Shown piece by piece: positions 18,441 to 32,000 of a DNA stretch of 64,000 nucleotides. The notes below the pieces were generated by a model that was not told where the DNA came from, did not search any database, and saw only the letters and a program-made list of their open reading frames with translations. The translations under genes were made by a program, and so were the position numbers. The stretch's first letter is position 1. Each line of letters starts with the position of its first letter. The DNA comes from Otis tarda. Lineage: Eukaryota; Chordata; Aves; Otidiformes; Otididae. The stretch lies in contig CM048572.1 in assembly GCA_026413225.1 (NCBI GenBank), forward strand, positions 62,001 through 126,000, read 5' to 3'.

Positions 18441-21400
18441 TGCTCCCACACCAAAAGTGCCAGCCACTCAAGCTCTTGCTGCTCCTCAGCGGCCATTGGC
18501 AGTGCACCTACAGCAGCACAGACATTGGGGCTCCGGGCTTTCCCTGACGAACAGGGCTTCGACGTTTACCACTAGCTGCACATGGGTGCCCACTGAAAAA
18601 AACCCCGAAAAATCACGAACGTCGGACGATTGCTCCCACACCAAAAGTGCCGGCCACTCAAGCTCCTGCTCCTCCTCAGCTGCTATTGGCAGTCCACGTA
18701 CTGCACCAGAGGCATTGAGGCTCCGGGCTTTCCCTGACGAAGAGGGCTTCGACGTTTATCACCAGCTGCACATGGGCGCCCCCTGAAAAAAACCCCCAAA
18801 ATTCACGAACGTCGGACCATTGCTCCCACACCAAAAGTGCCAGCCACTCAAGCTCTTGCTGCTCCTCAGCGGCCACTGGCAGCGCACCTACAGCAGCACA
18901 GACTTTGGGGCTGCGGAGGCTTTTTCCCTGACGAACAGGGCTTAGACGTTTACCACCAGCTGCACATGGGCGCTCCCTTAAAAAAAAACCGCGAAAAATC
19001 ACGAACGTCGGACGATTGCTTCCACACCAAAAGTGCCAGCCACTCAAGCTCTTGCTGCTCCTCAGCGGCCATTGGCAACGCACCTACAGCAGCACAGACA
19101 TTGGGGCTCCGGGCTTTCCCCTGACGAACAGGGCTTCGATGTTTACCACCAGCTGCACGTGGTCGCCCCTGAAAAATAAGCCCAAAAAATCACGAACGTC
19201 GGACCATTGCTCCCACATAAAATGAGCCAGCCACTCAAGCTCTTGCTGCCCCTCAGCGGCCATTGGCAGCGCACCTACAGCAGCACAGACACTGGGGCTC
19301 CGGGCTTTCCCTGACGAACAGGGCTTCGACGTTTACCACCAGCTGCAACAGGGCGCTCCCTGAAAAAAACCCTGATAAATCACGAACGTCAGAAGATTGC
19401 TCCCACATCAAAGTGCCAGCCACTCAAACCCTTGCTGCTCCTCAGCGGCCATTGGCAGTCCACCTACAGCAGCACAGACACTGGGGCTCCGGGCTTTCCC
19501 TGACGAACAGGGCTTCGACGTTTACCACCAGCTGCACGAGGGCGCCCCTGAAAAAAAAACCCCAAAATATCACGAATGTCGGAAGATTGCTGCCACACCA
19601 AAAGTGCAGCCACTCAAGCTCTTGCTGCACCTCAGCGGCCATTGGCAGCGCACCTACAGCACCACAGACATTGGGGCTCTGGGCTTTCCCTGACAAACAG
19701 GGCTTTGACGTTTACCACCACTTCACCATGGCGCCCCGAGAAAAATAATCCCGAAAAATCACAAACGTCGGAAGATTGCTCCCACACCAAAATTGCCAGC
19801 CACTCAAGCTCTTGCTGCTCCTCAGCAACCATTGGCAGTCCACCTACCGCACCATAGACATTGGGGCTCCGGGCTTTCCCTGACGAACAGGGCTTCGACG
19901 TTTACCACCAGCTGCACATGGGCGCCCCTGAAAAAAAACCCCGAAAAATCACGAACGTCGGACTATTGCTCCCCACCAAAAGTGCCAGCCACTCAAGCTC
20001 TTGCTGCTCCTCAGCGGCCATTGGCAGCGCACCTGTAGCAGCACAGACATTGGGGCTCCGGGCTTTCCCTGAGGAGCAGGGCTTCAACGTTTACCACCAG
20101 CTGCACTTGATCGCTCCCTGATAAAAACCCCAAAAATCACGAACATCGGACGATTGCTCCCATACCAAAAGTGCCAGCCACTCAAGCTCTTGCTGCTCCT
20201 CAGCGGCCATTGGCACTCTTCGTAGTGCACCAGAGACATTTAAGCTCTGGTCTTTCCCCTGATGAACAGGGCTTCGACGTTTACCACCAGCTGCACATGG
20301 GCGCCCACTGAAAAAAAAACCCCAAAAAATCAGGAACGTCGGACCATTGCTCCCACACCAAAAGTGCCAGCCACTCAAGCTCTTGCTGCTCCTCAGCGGC
20401 CATTGGCAGCGCACCTACAGCAGCACAGACCTTGGGTCTCCGGGCTTTCCCTGAGAAACAGTGTTTTGATGTTTACCACCAGCTGCACCTGGGCGCCCCC
20501 TGAAAAAAAACCCCGAAAAATTACGAACGTCGGACGATTGCTCCCACACCAAAAGTGCCAGCCACTCAAGCTCTTGCTGATCCTCAGCGGCCATTGGCAG
20601 CGCACCTATAGCAGCACAGATATTGGGGCTCCGGGCTTTCCCTGACGAACAGGGCTTCGACGTTTACCACCAGCTGCACTTGATCGCTCCATGATAAAAA
20701 ACCCCAAGAAATCACAAACGTCGGATGATTGCTCCCACACCAAAAGTGCCAGGCACTCAAGCTCTTGCTGCTCCTCAGCGGCCATTGGGAGCGCACCTAC
20801 AGCAGCACAGACATTGGGGCTCCGGGCTTTCCCTGAAGAACAGGGCTTCGACATTTACCACCAGCTGCAGGTGGACGGCCCCTGAAAAAAATACCCGAAA
20901 AACCACGAACGTTGGACGATTGCTTCCACACCAAAAGTGCCAGCCACTGAAGCTCTTGCTGCTCCTCATCGGCCATTGGCAGCGCACCTACAGCAGCACA
21001 GACATTGGGGCTGCGGGCTTTCCCTGACGAACAGGGCTTCGACGTTTACCATGAGCTGCACCTGGGCGCTCCCTGAAATAAAACCCCAAAAAATAACGAA
21101 CGTCGGACAATTGCTCCCACAGCAAAACTGCCAGCCAGTCAAGCTCTTGCTGCTCCTCAGCGGCCATTGGCAGCGCACCTACAGCACCAGAGACATTGGG
21201 GCTCCGGGCTTTCTCTGACGAAGAAGGCTACAACATTTAACAACAGCTGCTGGTGGACGGGCCCGAAATAAAAACCCCGAGACATCACGAACGTCGGGCG
21301 ATTGCTCCCACAGCAAAAGTGCCAGCCACTCAAGCTCTTGCTGCTCCTCAGCGGCCATTGGCAGTGCACCTACAGCAGCACAGACACTGGGGCTCCGGTC

Positions 21401-22265
21401 TATCCCTGACAAACACGGCTTCGACGTTTACCACCAGCTGCACGTGGGCGCCCCCAAAAAAAAAACCCCGAAAAATCACAAACGTCGGACGATTGCTCCC
21501 ACACCAAAAGTGCCAGCCACTCAAGCTCTTGCTGCTCCTCAGCGGCCATTGGCAGCGCACCTACAGCAGCACAGACATTGGGACTCCGGTCTTTCCCTGA
21601 CGAACAGGGCTTCGACGTTTACCACCAGCTGCACGTGGGCGCTCACTGAAAAAAATACCCGAAAAACCACGAACGTTGGACGATTGCTCCCACACCAAAA
21701 GTGCCAGACACTCAAGCTCTTGCTGCTCCTCAGCAGCCATTGGCAGCACACCTACAGCAGCACAGACCTTGGGGCTTCGGGCTTTCCCTGACAAACTGGG
21801 CTTCGACGTTTACCACCAGCTGCACGTGGGCGCCCCTGGAGAAAAAACCTCGAATAATCACGAACGTCGGACAATTGCTACCACACCAAAAGTGCCAGCC
21901 ACTCAAGCTCTTGCTGTTCCTCAGCGGCCATTGGCAGTGCACCTACAGCAGCACAGACATTGGGGCTCCGGGCTTTCCCTGACGAACAGGGCTTCGATGT
22001 TTACCACCAGCTGCACATGGCGCCCCCTGAAAAATAAGCATCGAAAAATCACGAACGTCGGACGATTGCTCCCACACCAAAAGTGCCAGCCACTCAAGCT
22101 CTTGCTGCTCCTCAGCGGCCATTCGCAGTGCACCTACAGCAGCACAGACATTGGGGCTCCGGGCTTTCCCTGACGAACAGGGCTTCGACGTTTACCACCA
22201 GCTGCACTTGGGCCCCCCCTGAAAAAAATCCCCGAAAAATAACGAACGTCGGACCACTGCTCCCA
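18441..22265 (+). repeat. 20-monomer higher-order repeat, copy 1
   Basis: Matches 22265-26085 at an offset of 3814-3821 bp (20 monomers). Markers: GTGCCGGCCACTC with the CCAGAGGCATTGAGG monomer at ~18650/22470, the ACCACTTCACCATGG monomer at ~19716/23530, and the ATTTAACAACAGCTGC monomer at ~21234/25051. Differences are mainly A- and C-run lengths and isolated substitutions. Confidence 0.85.
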
Positions 22266-25200
22266 CACCAAAAGTGCCAGCCACTCAAGCTCTTGCTGCT
22301 CCTCAGCGGCCATTGGCAGTGCACCTACAGCAGCACAGACATTGGGGCTCCGGGCTTTCCCTGACGAACAGGGCTTCGACGTTTACCACTAGCTGCACAT
22401 GGGTGCCCACTGAAAAAAACCCCGAAAAATCACGAACGTCGGACGATTGCTCCCACACCAAAAGTGCCGGCCACTCAAGCTCCTGCTCCTCCTCAGCTGC
22501 TATTGGCAGTCCACGTACTGCACCAGAGGCATTGAGGCTCCGGGCTTTCCCTGACGAAGACGGCTTCGACGTTTATCACCAGCTGCACATGGGCGCCCCC
22601 TGAAAAAAACCCCCAAAATTCACGAACGTCGGACCATTGCTCCCACACCAAAAGTGCCAGCCACTCAAGCTCTTGCTGCTCCTCAGCGGCCACTGGCAGC
22701 GCACCTACAGCAGCACAGACTTTGGGGCTGCGGGCTTTCCCTGACGAACAGGGCTTAGACGTTTACCACCAGCTGCACATGGGCGCTCCCTTAAAAAAAA
22801 ACCGCGAAAAATCACGAACGTCGGACGATTGCTCCCACACCAAAAGTGCCAGCCACTCAAGCTCTTGCTGCTCCTCAGCGGCCATTGGCAACGCACCTAC
22901 AGCAGCACAGACATTGGGGCTCCGGGCTTTCCCTGACGAACAGGGCTTCGATGTTTACCACCAGCTGCACGTGGTCGCCCCCTGAAAAATAAGCCCAAAA
23001 AATCACGAACGTCGGACCATTGCTCCCACATAAAATGGGCCAGCCACTCAAGCTCTTGCTGCCCCTCAGCGGCCATTGGCAGCGCACCTACAGCAGCACA
23101 GACACTGGGGCTCCGGGCTTTCCCTGACGAACAGGGCTTCGACGTTTACCACCAGCTGCAACAGGGCGCTCCCTGAAAAAAAACCCTGATAAATCACGAA
23201 CGTCAGAAGATTGCTCCCACATCAAAGTGCCAGCCACTCAAACCCTTGCTGCTCCTCAGCGGCCATTGGCAGTCCACCTACAGCAGCACAGACACTGGGG
23301 CTCCGGGCTTTCCCTGACGAACAGGGCTTTGACGTTTACCTCCAGCTGCACGAGGGCGCCCCCTGAAAAAAAACCCCAAAATATCACGAATGTCGGAAGA
23401 TTGCTGCCACACCAAAAGTGCAGCCACTCAAGCTCTTTCTGCACCTCAGCGGCCATTGGCAGCGCACCTACAGCACCACAGACATTGGGGCTCTGGGCTT
23501 TCCCTGACAAACAGGGCTTTGACGTTTACCACCACTTCACCATGGCGCCCCGAGAAAAATAATCCCGAAAAATCACAAACGTCGGAAGATTGCTCCCACA
23601 CCAAAATTGCCAGCCACTCAAGCTCTTGCTGCTCCTCAGCAACCATTGGCAGTCCACCTACCGCACCATAGACATTGGGGCTCCGGGCTTTCCCTGACGA
23701 ACAGGGCTTCGACGTTTACCACCAGCTGCACATGGGCGCCCCCTGAAAAAAAACCCCGAAAAATCACGAACGTCGGACTATTGCTCCCCACCAAAAGTGC
23801 CAGCCACTCAAGCTCTTGCTGCTCCTCAGCGGCCATTGGCAGCGCACCTGTAGCAGCACAGACATTGGGGCTCCGGGCTTTCCCTGAGGAGCAGGGCTTC
23901 AACGTTTACCACCAGCTGCACTTGATCGCTCCCTGATAAAAACCCCAAAAAATCACGAACATCGGACGATTGCTCCCATACCAAAAGTGCCAGCCACTCA
24001 AGCTCTTGCTGCTCCTCAGCGGCCATTGGCACTCTTCGTAGTGCACCAGAGACATTTAAGCTCTGGTCTTTCCCTGATGAACAGGGCTTCGACGTTTACC
24101 ACCAGCTGCACATGGGCGCCCACTGAAAAAAAACCCCAAAAAATCACGAACGTCGGACCATTGCTCCCACACCAAAAGTGCCAGCCACTCAAGCTCTTGC
24201 TGCTCCTCAGCGGCCATTGGCAGCGCACCTACAGCAGCACAGACCTTGGGTCTCCGGGCTTTCCCTGAGAAACAGTGTTTTGATGTTTACCACCAGCTGC
24301 ACCTGGGCGCCCCCTGAAAAGAAAACCCCGAAAAATTCACGAACGTCGGACGATTGCTCCCACACCAAAAGTGCCAGCCACTCAAGCTCTTGCTGATCCT
24401 CAGCGGCCATTGGCAGCGCACCTATAGCAGCACAGATATTGGGGCTCCGGGCTTTCCCTGACGAACAGGGCTTCGACGTTTACCACCAGCTGCACTTGAT
24501 CGCTCCATGATAAAAAACCCCAAGAAATCACAAACGTCGGATGATTGCTCCCACACCAAAAGTGCCAGGCACTCAAGCTCTTGCTGCTCCTCAGCGGCCA
24601 TTGGCAGCGCACCTACAGCAGCACAGACATTGGGGCTCCGGGCTTTCCCTGAAGAACAGGGCTTCGACATTTACCACCAGCTGCAGGTGGACGGCCCCTG
24701 AAAAAAATACCCGAAAAACCACGAACGTTGGACGATTGCTCCCACACCAAAAGTGCCAGACACTCAAGCTCTTGCTGCTCCTCATCGGCCATTGGCAGCG
24801 CACCTACAGCAGCACAGACATTGGGGCTGCGGGCTTTCCCCTGACGAACAGGGCTTCGACGTTTACCATGAGCTGCACCTGGGCGCTCCCTGAAATAAAA
24901 CCCCCAAAAATAACGAACGTCGGACAATTGCTCCCACAGCAAAACTGCCAGCCAGTCAAGCTCTTGCTGCTCCTCAGCGGCCATTGGCAGCGCACCTACA
25001 GCACCAGAGACATTGGGGCTCCGGGCTTTCTCTGACGAAGAAGGCTACAACATTTAACAACAGCTGCTGGTGGACGGGCCCGAAATAAAAACCCCGAGAC
25101 ATCACGAACGTCGGGCGATTGCTCCCACAGCAAAACTGCCAGCCACTCAAGCTCTTGCTGCTCCTCAGCGGCCATTGGCAGTGCACCTACAGCAGCACAG

Positions 25201-26090
25201 ACACTGGGGCTCCGGTCTATCCCTGACAAACACGGCTTCGACGTTTACCACCAGCTGCACGTGGGCGCCCCCAAAAAAAAAAAACCCCCGAAAAATCACA
25301 AACGTCGGACGATTGCTCCCACACCAAAAGTGCCAGCCACTCAAGCTCTTGCTGCTCCTCAGCGGCCATTGGCAGCGCACCTACAGCAGCACAGACATTG
25401 GGACTCCGGTCTTTCCCTGACGAACAGGGCTTCGACGTTTACCACCAGCTGCACGTGGGCGCTCACTGAAAAAAAATACCCGAAAAACCACGAACGTTGG
25501 ACGATTGCTCCCACACCAAAAGTGCCAGACACTCAAGCTCTTGCTGCTCCTCAGCAGCCATTGGCAGCACACCTACAGCAGCACAGACCTTGGGGCTTCG
25601 GGCTTTCCCTGACAAACTGGGCTTCGACGTTTACCACCAGCTGCACGTGGGCGCCCCTGGAGAAAAAACCTCGAATAATCACGAACGTCGGACAATTGCT
25701 ACCACACCAATAGTGCCAGCCACTCAAGCTCTTGCTGTTCCTCAGCGGCCATTGGCAGTGCACCTACAGCAGCACAGACATTGGGGCTCCGGGCTTTCCC
25801 TGACGAACAGGGCTTCGATGTTTACCACCAGCTGCACATGGCGCCCCCTGAAAAATAAGCATCGAAAAATCACGAACGTCGGACGATTGCTCCCACACCA
25901 AAAGTGCCAGCCACTCAAGCTCTTGCTGCTCCTCAGCGGCCATTCGCAGTGCACCTACAGCAGCACAGACATTGGGGCTCCGGGCTTTCCCTGACGAACA
26001 GGGCTTCGACGTTTACCACCAGCTGCACTTGGGCCCCCCCTGAAAAAAATCCCCGAAAAATAACGAACGTCGGACCACTGCTCCCACACC
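22266..26090 (+). repeat. 20-monomer higher-order repeat, copy 2
   Basis: Second copy of the 20-mer. Its first six monomers (about 22266-23390) do not recur further right, while its last fourteen do so in every 19-mer copy. It therefore marks the change from a 20-mer to a 19-mer period. Confidence 0.85.
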
Positions 26091-29000
26091 AAAAGTGCCA
26101 GCCACTAAAGCTCTTGCTGCTCCTCAGCGGCCATTGGCAGTGCACCTACAGCACCACAGACATTGGGGATCCAGTCTTTCCCTGACGAACAGGGCTTCGA
26201 CGTTTACCACGAGCTGCACCTGGGAGCTCCCTGAAAAAAATAACCAAAAAATCACGAACGTCGGACCATTGCTCCCACACCAAAAGTGCCAGACACTCAA
26301 GCTCTTGCTGCTTCTCAGCGGCCATTGGCAGCGCACGTACAGCAGCACAGTCATTGGGGCACCGGGCATTCCCTGACAAACAGGGTTTCGAAGTTTATCA
26401 CCAGCTGCACGTGGGCGCTCACTGAAAATAAACCCCGAAAAATCACGAACGTCGGACCTTTGCTCCCACACCAAAAGTGCCAGCCACTCAAGCTCTTGCT
26501 GCTCCTCAGCGGCCATTCGCAGTGTACCTACAGCAGCACAGACATTGGGGCTCCGGTCTTTCCCTGACGAACACGGCTTCGACGTTTACCACCAGCTGCA
26601 CGTTTGCGCCCCTGAAAAAAAACCCCGAAAAATCACAAACGTCGGACCATTGCTCCCTCACCAAAAGTGCCAGCCACTCAAGCTCTTGCTGCTCCTCAGC
26701 GGCCATTGGCAGCGCACCTACAGCAGCACAGACATTGGGGCTCCGGGCTTTCCCTGACGAACACGGCTTTGACGTTTACCACCAGCTGCACATGGTCGCC
26801 CCCTGAAAAATAAGCATCGAAAAAATCACGAACGTCGGACCATTGCTCCCACACCAAAAGTGCCAGCCACTCAAGCTCTTGCTGCTCCTCAGCGGCCGTT
26901 GGCAGTGCACCTACCGCACCAGAGACATTGGGGCTCCGGGCTTTCCCTGGCGAACAGGGCTTCGACATTTACCACCAGCTGCAAGTGGTGGCCCCTGAAA
27001 AAAACCCTGAAAAATCACGAACTTCGGATGATTGCTCCCAAAAGTGCCAGCCACTCAAGCTCTTGCTGCTCCTCAGCGGCCATTGGCAGCGCACCTACAG
27101 CACCACAGACATTGGGGCTCTGGGCTTTCCCTGACAAACAGGGCTTTGACGTTTACCACCACTTCACCATGGCGCCCCGAGAAAAATAATCCCGAAAAAT
27201 CACAAACGTCGGAAGATTGCTCCCACACCAAAATTGCCAGCCACTCAAGCTCTTGCTGCTCCTCAGCAACCATTGGCAGTCCACCTACCGCACCATAGAC
27301 ATTGGGGCTCCGGGCTTTCCCTGACGAACAGGGCTTCGACGTTTACCACCAGCTGCACATGGGCGCCCCCTGAAAAAAACCCCGAAAAATCACGAACGTC
27401 GGACTATTGCTCCCCACCAAAAGTGCCAGCCACTCAAGCTCTTGCTGCTCCTCAGCGGCCATTGGCAGCGCACCTGTAGCAGCACATACATTGGGGCTCC
27501 GGGCTTTCCCTGAGGAGCAGGGCTTCAACGTTTACCACCAGCTGCACTTGATCGCTCCCTGATAAAAACCCCAAAAAATCACGAACATCGGACGATTGCT
27601 CCCATACCAAAAGTGCCAGCCACTAAAGCTCTTGCTGCTCCTCAGCGGCCATTGGCACTCTTCGTAGTGCACCAGAGACATTTAAGCTCTGGTCTTTCCC
27701 TGATGAACAGGGCTTCGACGTTTACCACCAGCTGCACATGGGCGCCCACTGAAAAAAAAACCCCAAAAAATCACGAACGTCGGACCATTGCTCCCACACC
27801 AAAAGTGCCAGCCACTCAAGCTCTTGCTGCTCCTCAGCGGCCATTGGCAGCGCACCTACAGCAGCACCGACCTTGGGTCTCCGGGCTTTCCCTGAGAAAC
27901 AGTGTTTTGATGTTTACCACCAGCTGCACCTGGGCGCCCCCTGAAAAGAAAACCCCGAAAAATTACGAACGTCGGACGATTGCTCCCACACCAAAAGTGC
28001 CAGCCACTCAAGCTCTTGCTGATCCTCAGCGGCCATTGGCAGCGCACCTATAGCAGCACAGATATTGGGGCTCCGGGCTTTCCCTGACGAACAGGGCTTC
28101 GACGTTTACCACCAGCTGCACTTGATCGCTCCATGATAAAAAACCCCAAGAAATCACAAACGTCGGATGATTGCTCCCACACCAAAAGTGCCAGGCACTC
28201 AAGCTCTTGCTGCTCCTCAGCGGCCATTGGCAGCGCACCTACAGCAGCACAGACATTGGGGCTCCGGGCTTTCCCTGAAGAACAGGGCTTCGACATTTAC
28301 CACCAGCTGCAGGTGGACGGCCCCTGAAAAAAATACCCGAAAAACCACGAACGTTGGACGATTGCTCCCACACCAAAAGTGCCAGACACTCAAGCTCTTG
28401 CTGCTCCTCATCGGCCATTGGCAGCGCACCTACAGCAGCACAGACATTGGGGCTGCGGGCTTTCCCTGACGAACAGGGCTTCGACGTTTACCATGAGCTG
28501 CACCTGGGCGCTCCCTGAAATAAAACCCCAAAAAATAACGAACGTCGGACAATTGCTCCCACAGCAAAACTGCCAGCCAGTCAAGCTCTTGCTGCTCCTC
28601 AGCGGCCATTGGCAGCGCACCTACAGCACCAGAGACATTGGGGCTCCGGGCTTTCTCTGACGAAGAAGGCTACAACATTTAACAACAGCTGCTGGTGGAC
28701 GGGCCCGAAATAAAAACCCCGAGACATCACGAACGTCGGGCGATTGCTCCCACAGCAAAAGTGCCAGCCACTCAAGCTCTTGCTGCTCCTCAGCGGCCAT
28801 TGGCAGTGCACCTACAGCAGCACAGACACTGGGGCTCCGGTCTATCCCTGACAAACACGGCTTCGACGTTTACCACCAGCTGCACGTGGGCGCCCCCAAA
28901 AAAAAACCCCGAAAAATCACAAACGTCGGACGATTGCTCCCACACCAAAAGTGCCAGCCACTCAAGCTCTTGCTGCTCCTCAGCGGCCATTGGCAGCGCA

Positions 29001-32000
29001 CCTACAGCAGCACAGACATTGGGACTCCGGTCTTTCCCTGACGAACAGGGCTTCGACGTTTACCACCAGCTGCACGTGGGCGCTCACTGAAAAAAATACC
29101 CGAAAAACCACGAACGTTGGACGATTGCTCCCACACCAAAAGTGCCAGACACTCAAGCTCTTGCTGCTCCTCAGCAGCCATTGGCAGCACACCTACAGCA
29201 GCACAGACCTTGGGGCTTCGGGCTTTCCCTGACAAACTGGGCTTCGACGTTTACCACCAGCTGCACGTGGGCGCCCCTGGAGAAAAAACCTCGAATAATC
29301 ACGAACGTCGGACAATTGCTACCACACCAAAAGTGCCAGCCACTCAAGCTCTTGCTGTTCCTCAGCGGCCATTGGCAGTGCACCTACAGCAGCACAGACA
29401 TTGGGGCTCCGGGCTTTCCCTGACGAACAGGGCTTCGATGTTTACCACCAGCTGCACATGGCGCCCCCTGAAAAATAAGCATCGAAAAATCACCAACGTC
29501 GGACGATTGCTCCCACACCAAAAGTGCCAGCCACTCAAGCTCTTGCTGCTCCTCAGCGGCCATTCGCAGTGCACCTACAGCAGCACAGACATTGGGGCTC
29601 CGGGCTTTCCCTGACGAACAGGGCTTCGACGTTTACCACCAGCTGCACTTGGGCCCCCCTGAAAAAAATCCCCGAAAAATAACGAACGTCGGACCACTGC
29701 TCCCACACCAAAAGTGCCAGCCACTAAAGCTCTTGCTGCTCCTCAGCGGCCATTGGCAGTGCACCTACAGCACCACAGACATTGGGGATCCAGTCTTTCC
29801 CTGACGAACAGGGCTTCGACGTTTACCACGAGCTGCACCTGGGAGCTCCCTGAAAAAAATAACCAAAAAATCACGAACGTCGGACCATTGCTCCCACACC
29901 AAAAGTGCCAGACACTCAAGCTCTTGCTGCTTCTCAGCGGCCATTGGCAGCGCACGTACAGCAGCACAGTCATTGGGGCACCGGGCATTCCCTGACAAAC
30001 AGGGTTTCGAAGTTTATCACCAGCTGCACGTGGGCGCTCACTGAAAATAAACCCCGAAAAATCACGAACGTCGGACCTTTGCTCCCACACCAAAAGTGCC
30101 AGCCACTCAAGCTCTTGCTGCTCCTCAGCGGCCATTCGCAGTGTACCTACAGCAGCACAGACATTGGGGCTCCGGTCTTTCCCTGACGAACACGGCTTCG
30201 ACGTTTACCACCAGCTGCACGTTTGCGCCCCCTGAAAAAAAAACCCCGAAAAATCACAAACGTCGGACCATTGCTCCCTCACCAAAAGTGCCAGCCACTC
30301 AAGCTCTTGCTGCTCCTCAGCGGCCATTGGCAGCGCACCTACAGCAGCACAGACATTGGGGCTCCGGGCTTTCCCTGACGAACACGGCTTTGACGTTTAC
30401 CACCAGCTGCACATGGTCGCCCCCTGAAAAATAAGCATCGAAAAATCACGAACGTCGGACCATTGCTCCCACACCAAAAGTGCCAGCCACTCAAGCTCTT
30501 GCTGCTCCTCAGCGGCCGTTGGCAGTGCACCTACCGCACCAGAGACATTGGGGCTCCGGGCTTTCCCTGGCGAACAGGGCTTCGACATTTACCACCAGCT
30601 GCAAGTGGTGGCCCCTGAAAAAAAACCCTGAAAAATCACGAACTTCGGATGATTGCTCCCAAAAGTGCCAGCCACTCAAGCTCTTGCTGCTCCTCAGCGG
30701 CCATTGGCAGCGCACCTACAGCACCACAGACATTGGGGCTCTGGGCTTTCCCTGACAAACAGGGCTTTGACGTTTACCACCACTTCACCATGGCGCCCCG
30801 AGAAAAATAATCCCGAAAAATCACAAACGTCGGAAGATTGCTCCCACACCAAAATTGCCAGCCACTCAAGCTCTTGCTGCTCCTCAGCAACCATTGGCAG
30901 TCCACCTACCGCACCATAGACATTGGGGCTCCGGGCTTTCCCTGACGAACAGGGCTTCGACGTTTACCACCAGCTGCACATGGGCGCCCCCTGAAAAAAA
31001 CCCCGAAAAATCACGAACGTCGGACTATTGCTCCCCACCAAAAGTGCCAGCCACTCAAGCTCTTGCTGCTCCTCAGCGGCCATTGGCAGCGCACCTGTAG
31101 CAGCACATACATTGGGGCTCCGGGCTTTCCCTGAGGAGCAGGGCTTCAACGTTTACCACCAGCTGCACTTGATCGCTCCCTGATAAAAACCCCAAAAAAT
31201 CACGAACATCGGACGATTGCTCCCATACCAAAAGTGCCAGCCACTAAAGCTCTTGCTGCTCCTCAGCGGCCATTGGCACTCTTCGTAGTGCACCAGAGAC
31301 ATTTAAGCTCTGGTCTTTCCCTGATGAACAGGGCTTCGACGTTTACCACCAGCTGCACATGGGCGCCCACTGAAAAAAAAAACCCCAAAAAATCACGAAC
31401 GTCGGACCATTGCTCCCACACCAAAAGTGCCAGCCACTCAAGCTCTTGCTGCTCCTCAGCGGCCATTGGCAGCGCACCTACAGCAGCACCGACCTTGGGT
31501 CTCCGGGCTTTCCCTGAGAAACAGTGTTTTGATGTTTACCACCAGCTGCACCTGGGCGCCCCTGAAAAGAAAACCCCGAAAAATTACGAACGTCGGACGA
31601 TTGCTCCCACACCAAAAGTGCCAGCCACTCAAGCTCTTGCTGATCCTCAGCGGCCATTGGCAGCGCACCTATAGCAGCACAGATATTGGGGCTCCGGGCT
31701 TTCCCTGACGAACAGGGCTTCGACGTTTACCACCAGCTGCACTTGATCGCTCCATGATAAAAAACCCCAAGAAATCACAAACGTCGGATGATTGCTCCCA
31801 CACCAAAAGTGCCAGGCACTCAAGCTCTTGCTGCTCCTCAGCGGCCATTGGCAGCGCACCTACAGCAGCACAGACATTGGGGCTCCGGGCTTTCCCTGAA
31901 GAACAGGGCTTCGACATTTACCACCAGCTGCAGGTGGACGGCCCCTGAAAAAAATACCCGAAAAACCACGAACGTTGGACGATTGCTCCCACACCAAAAG

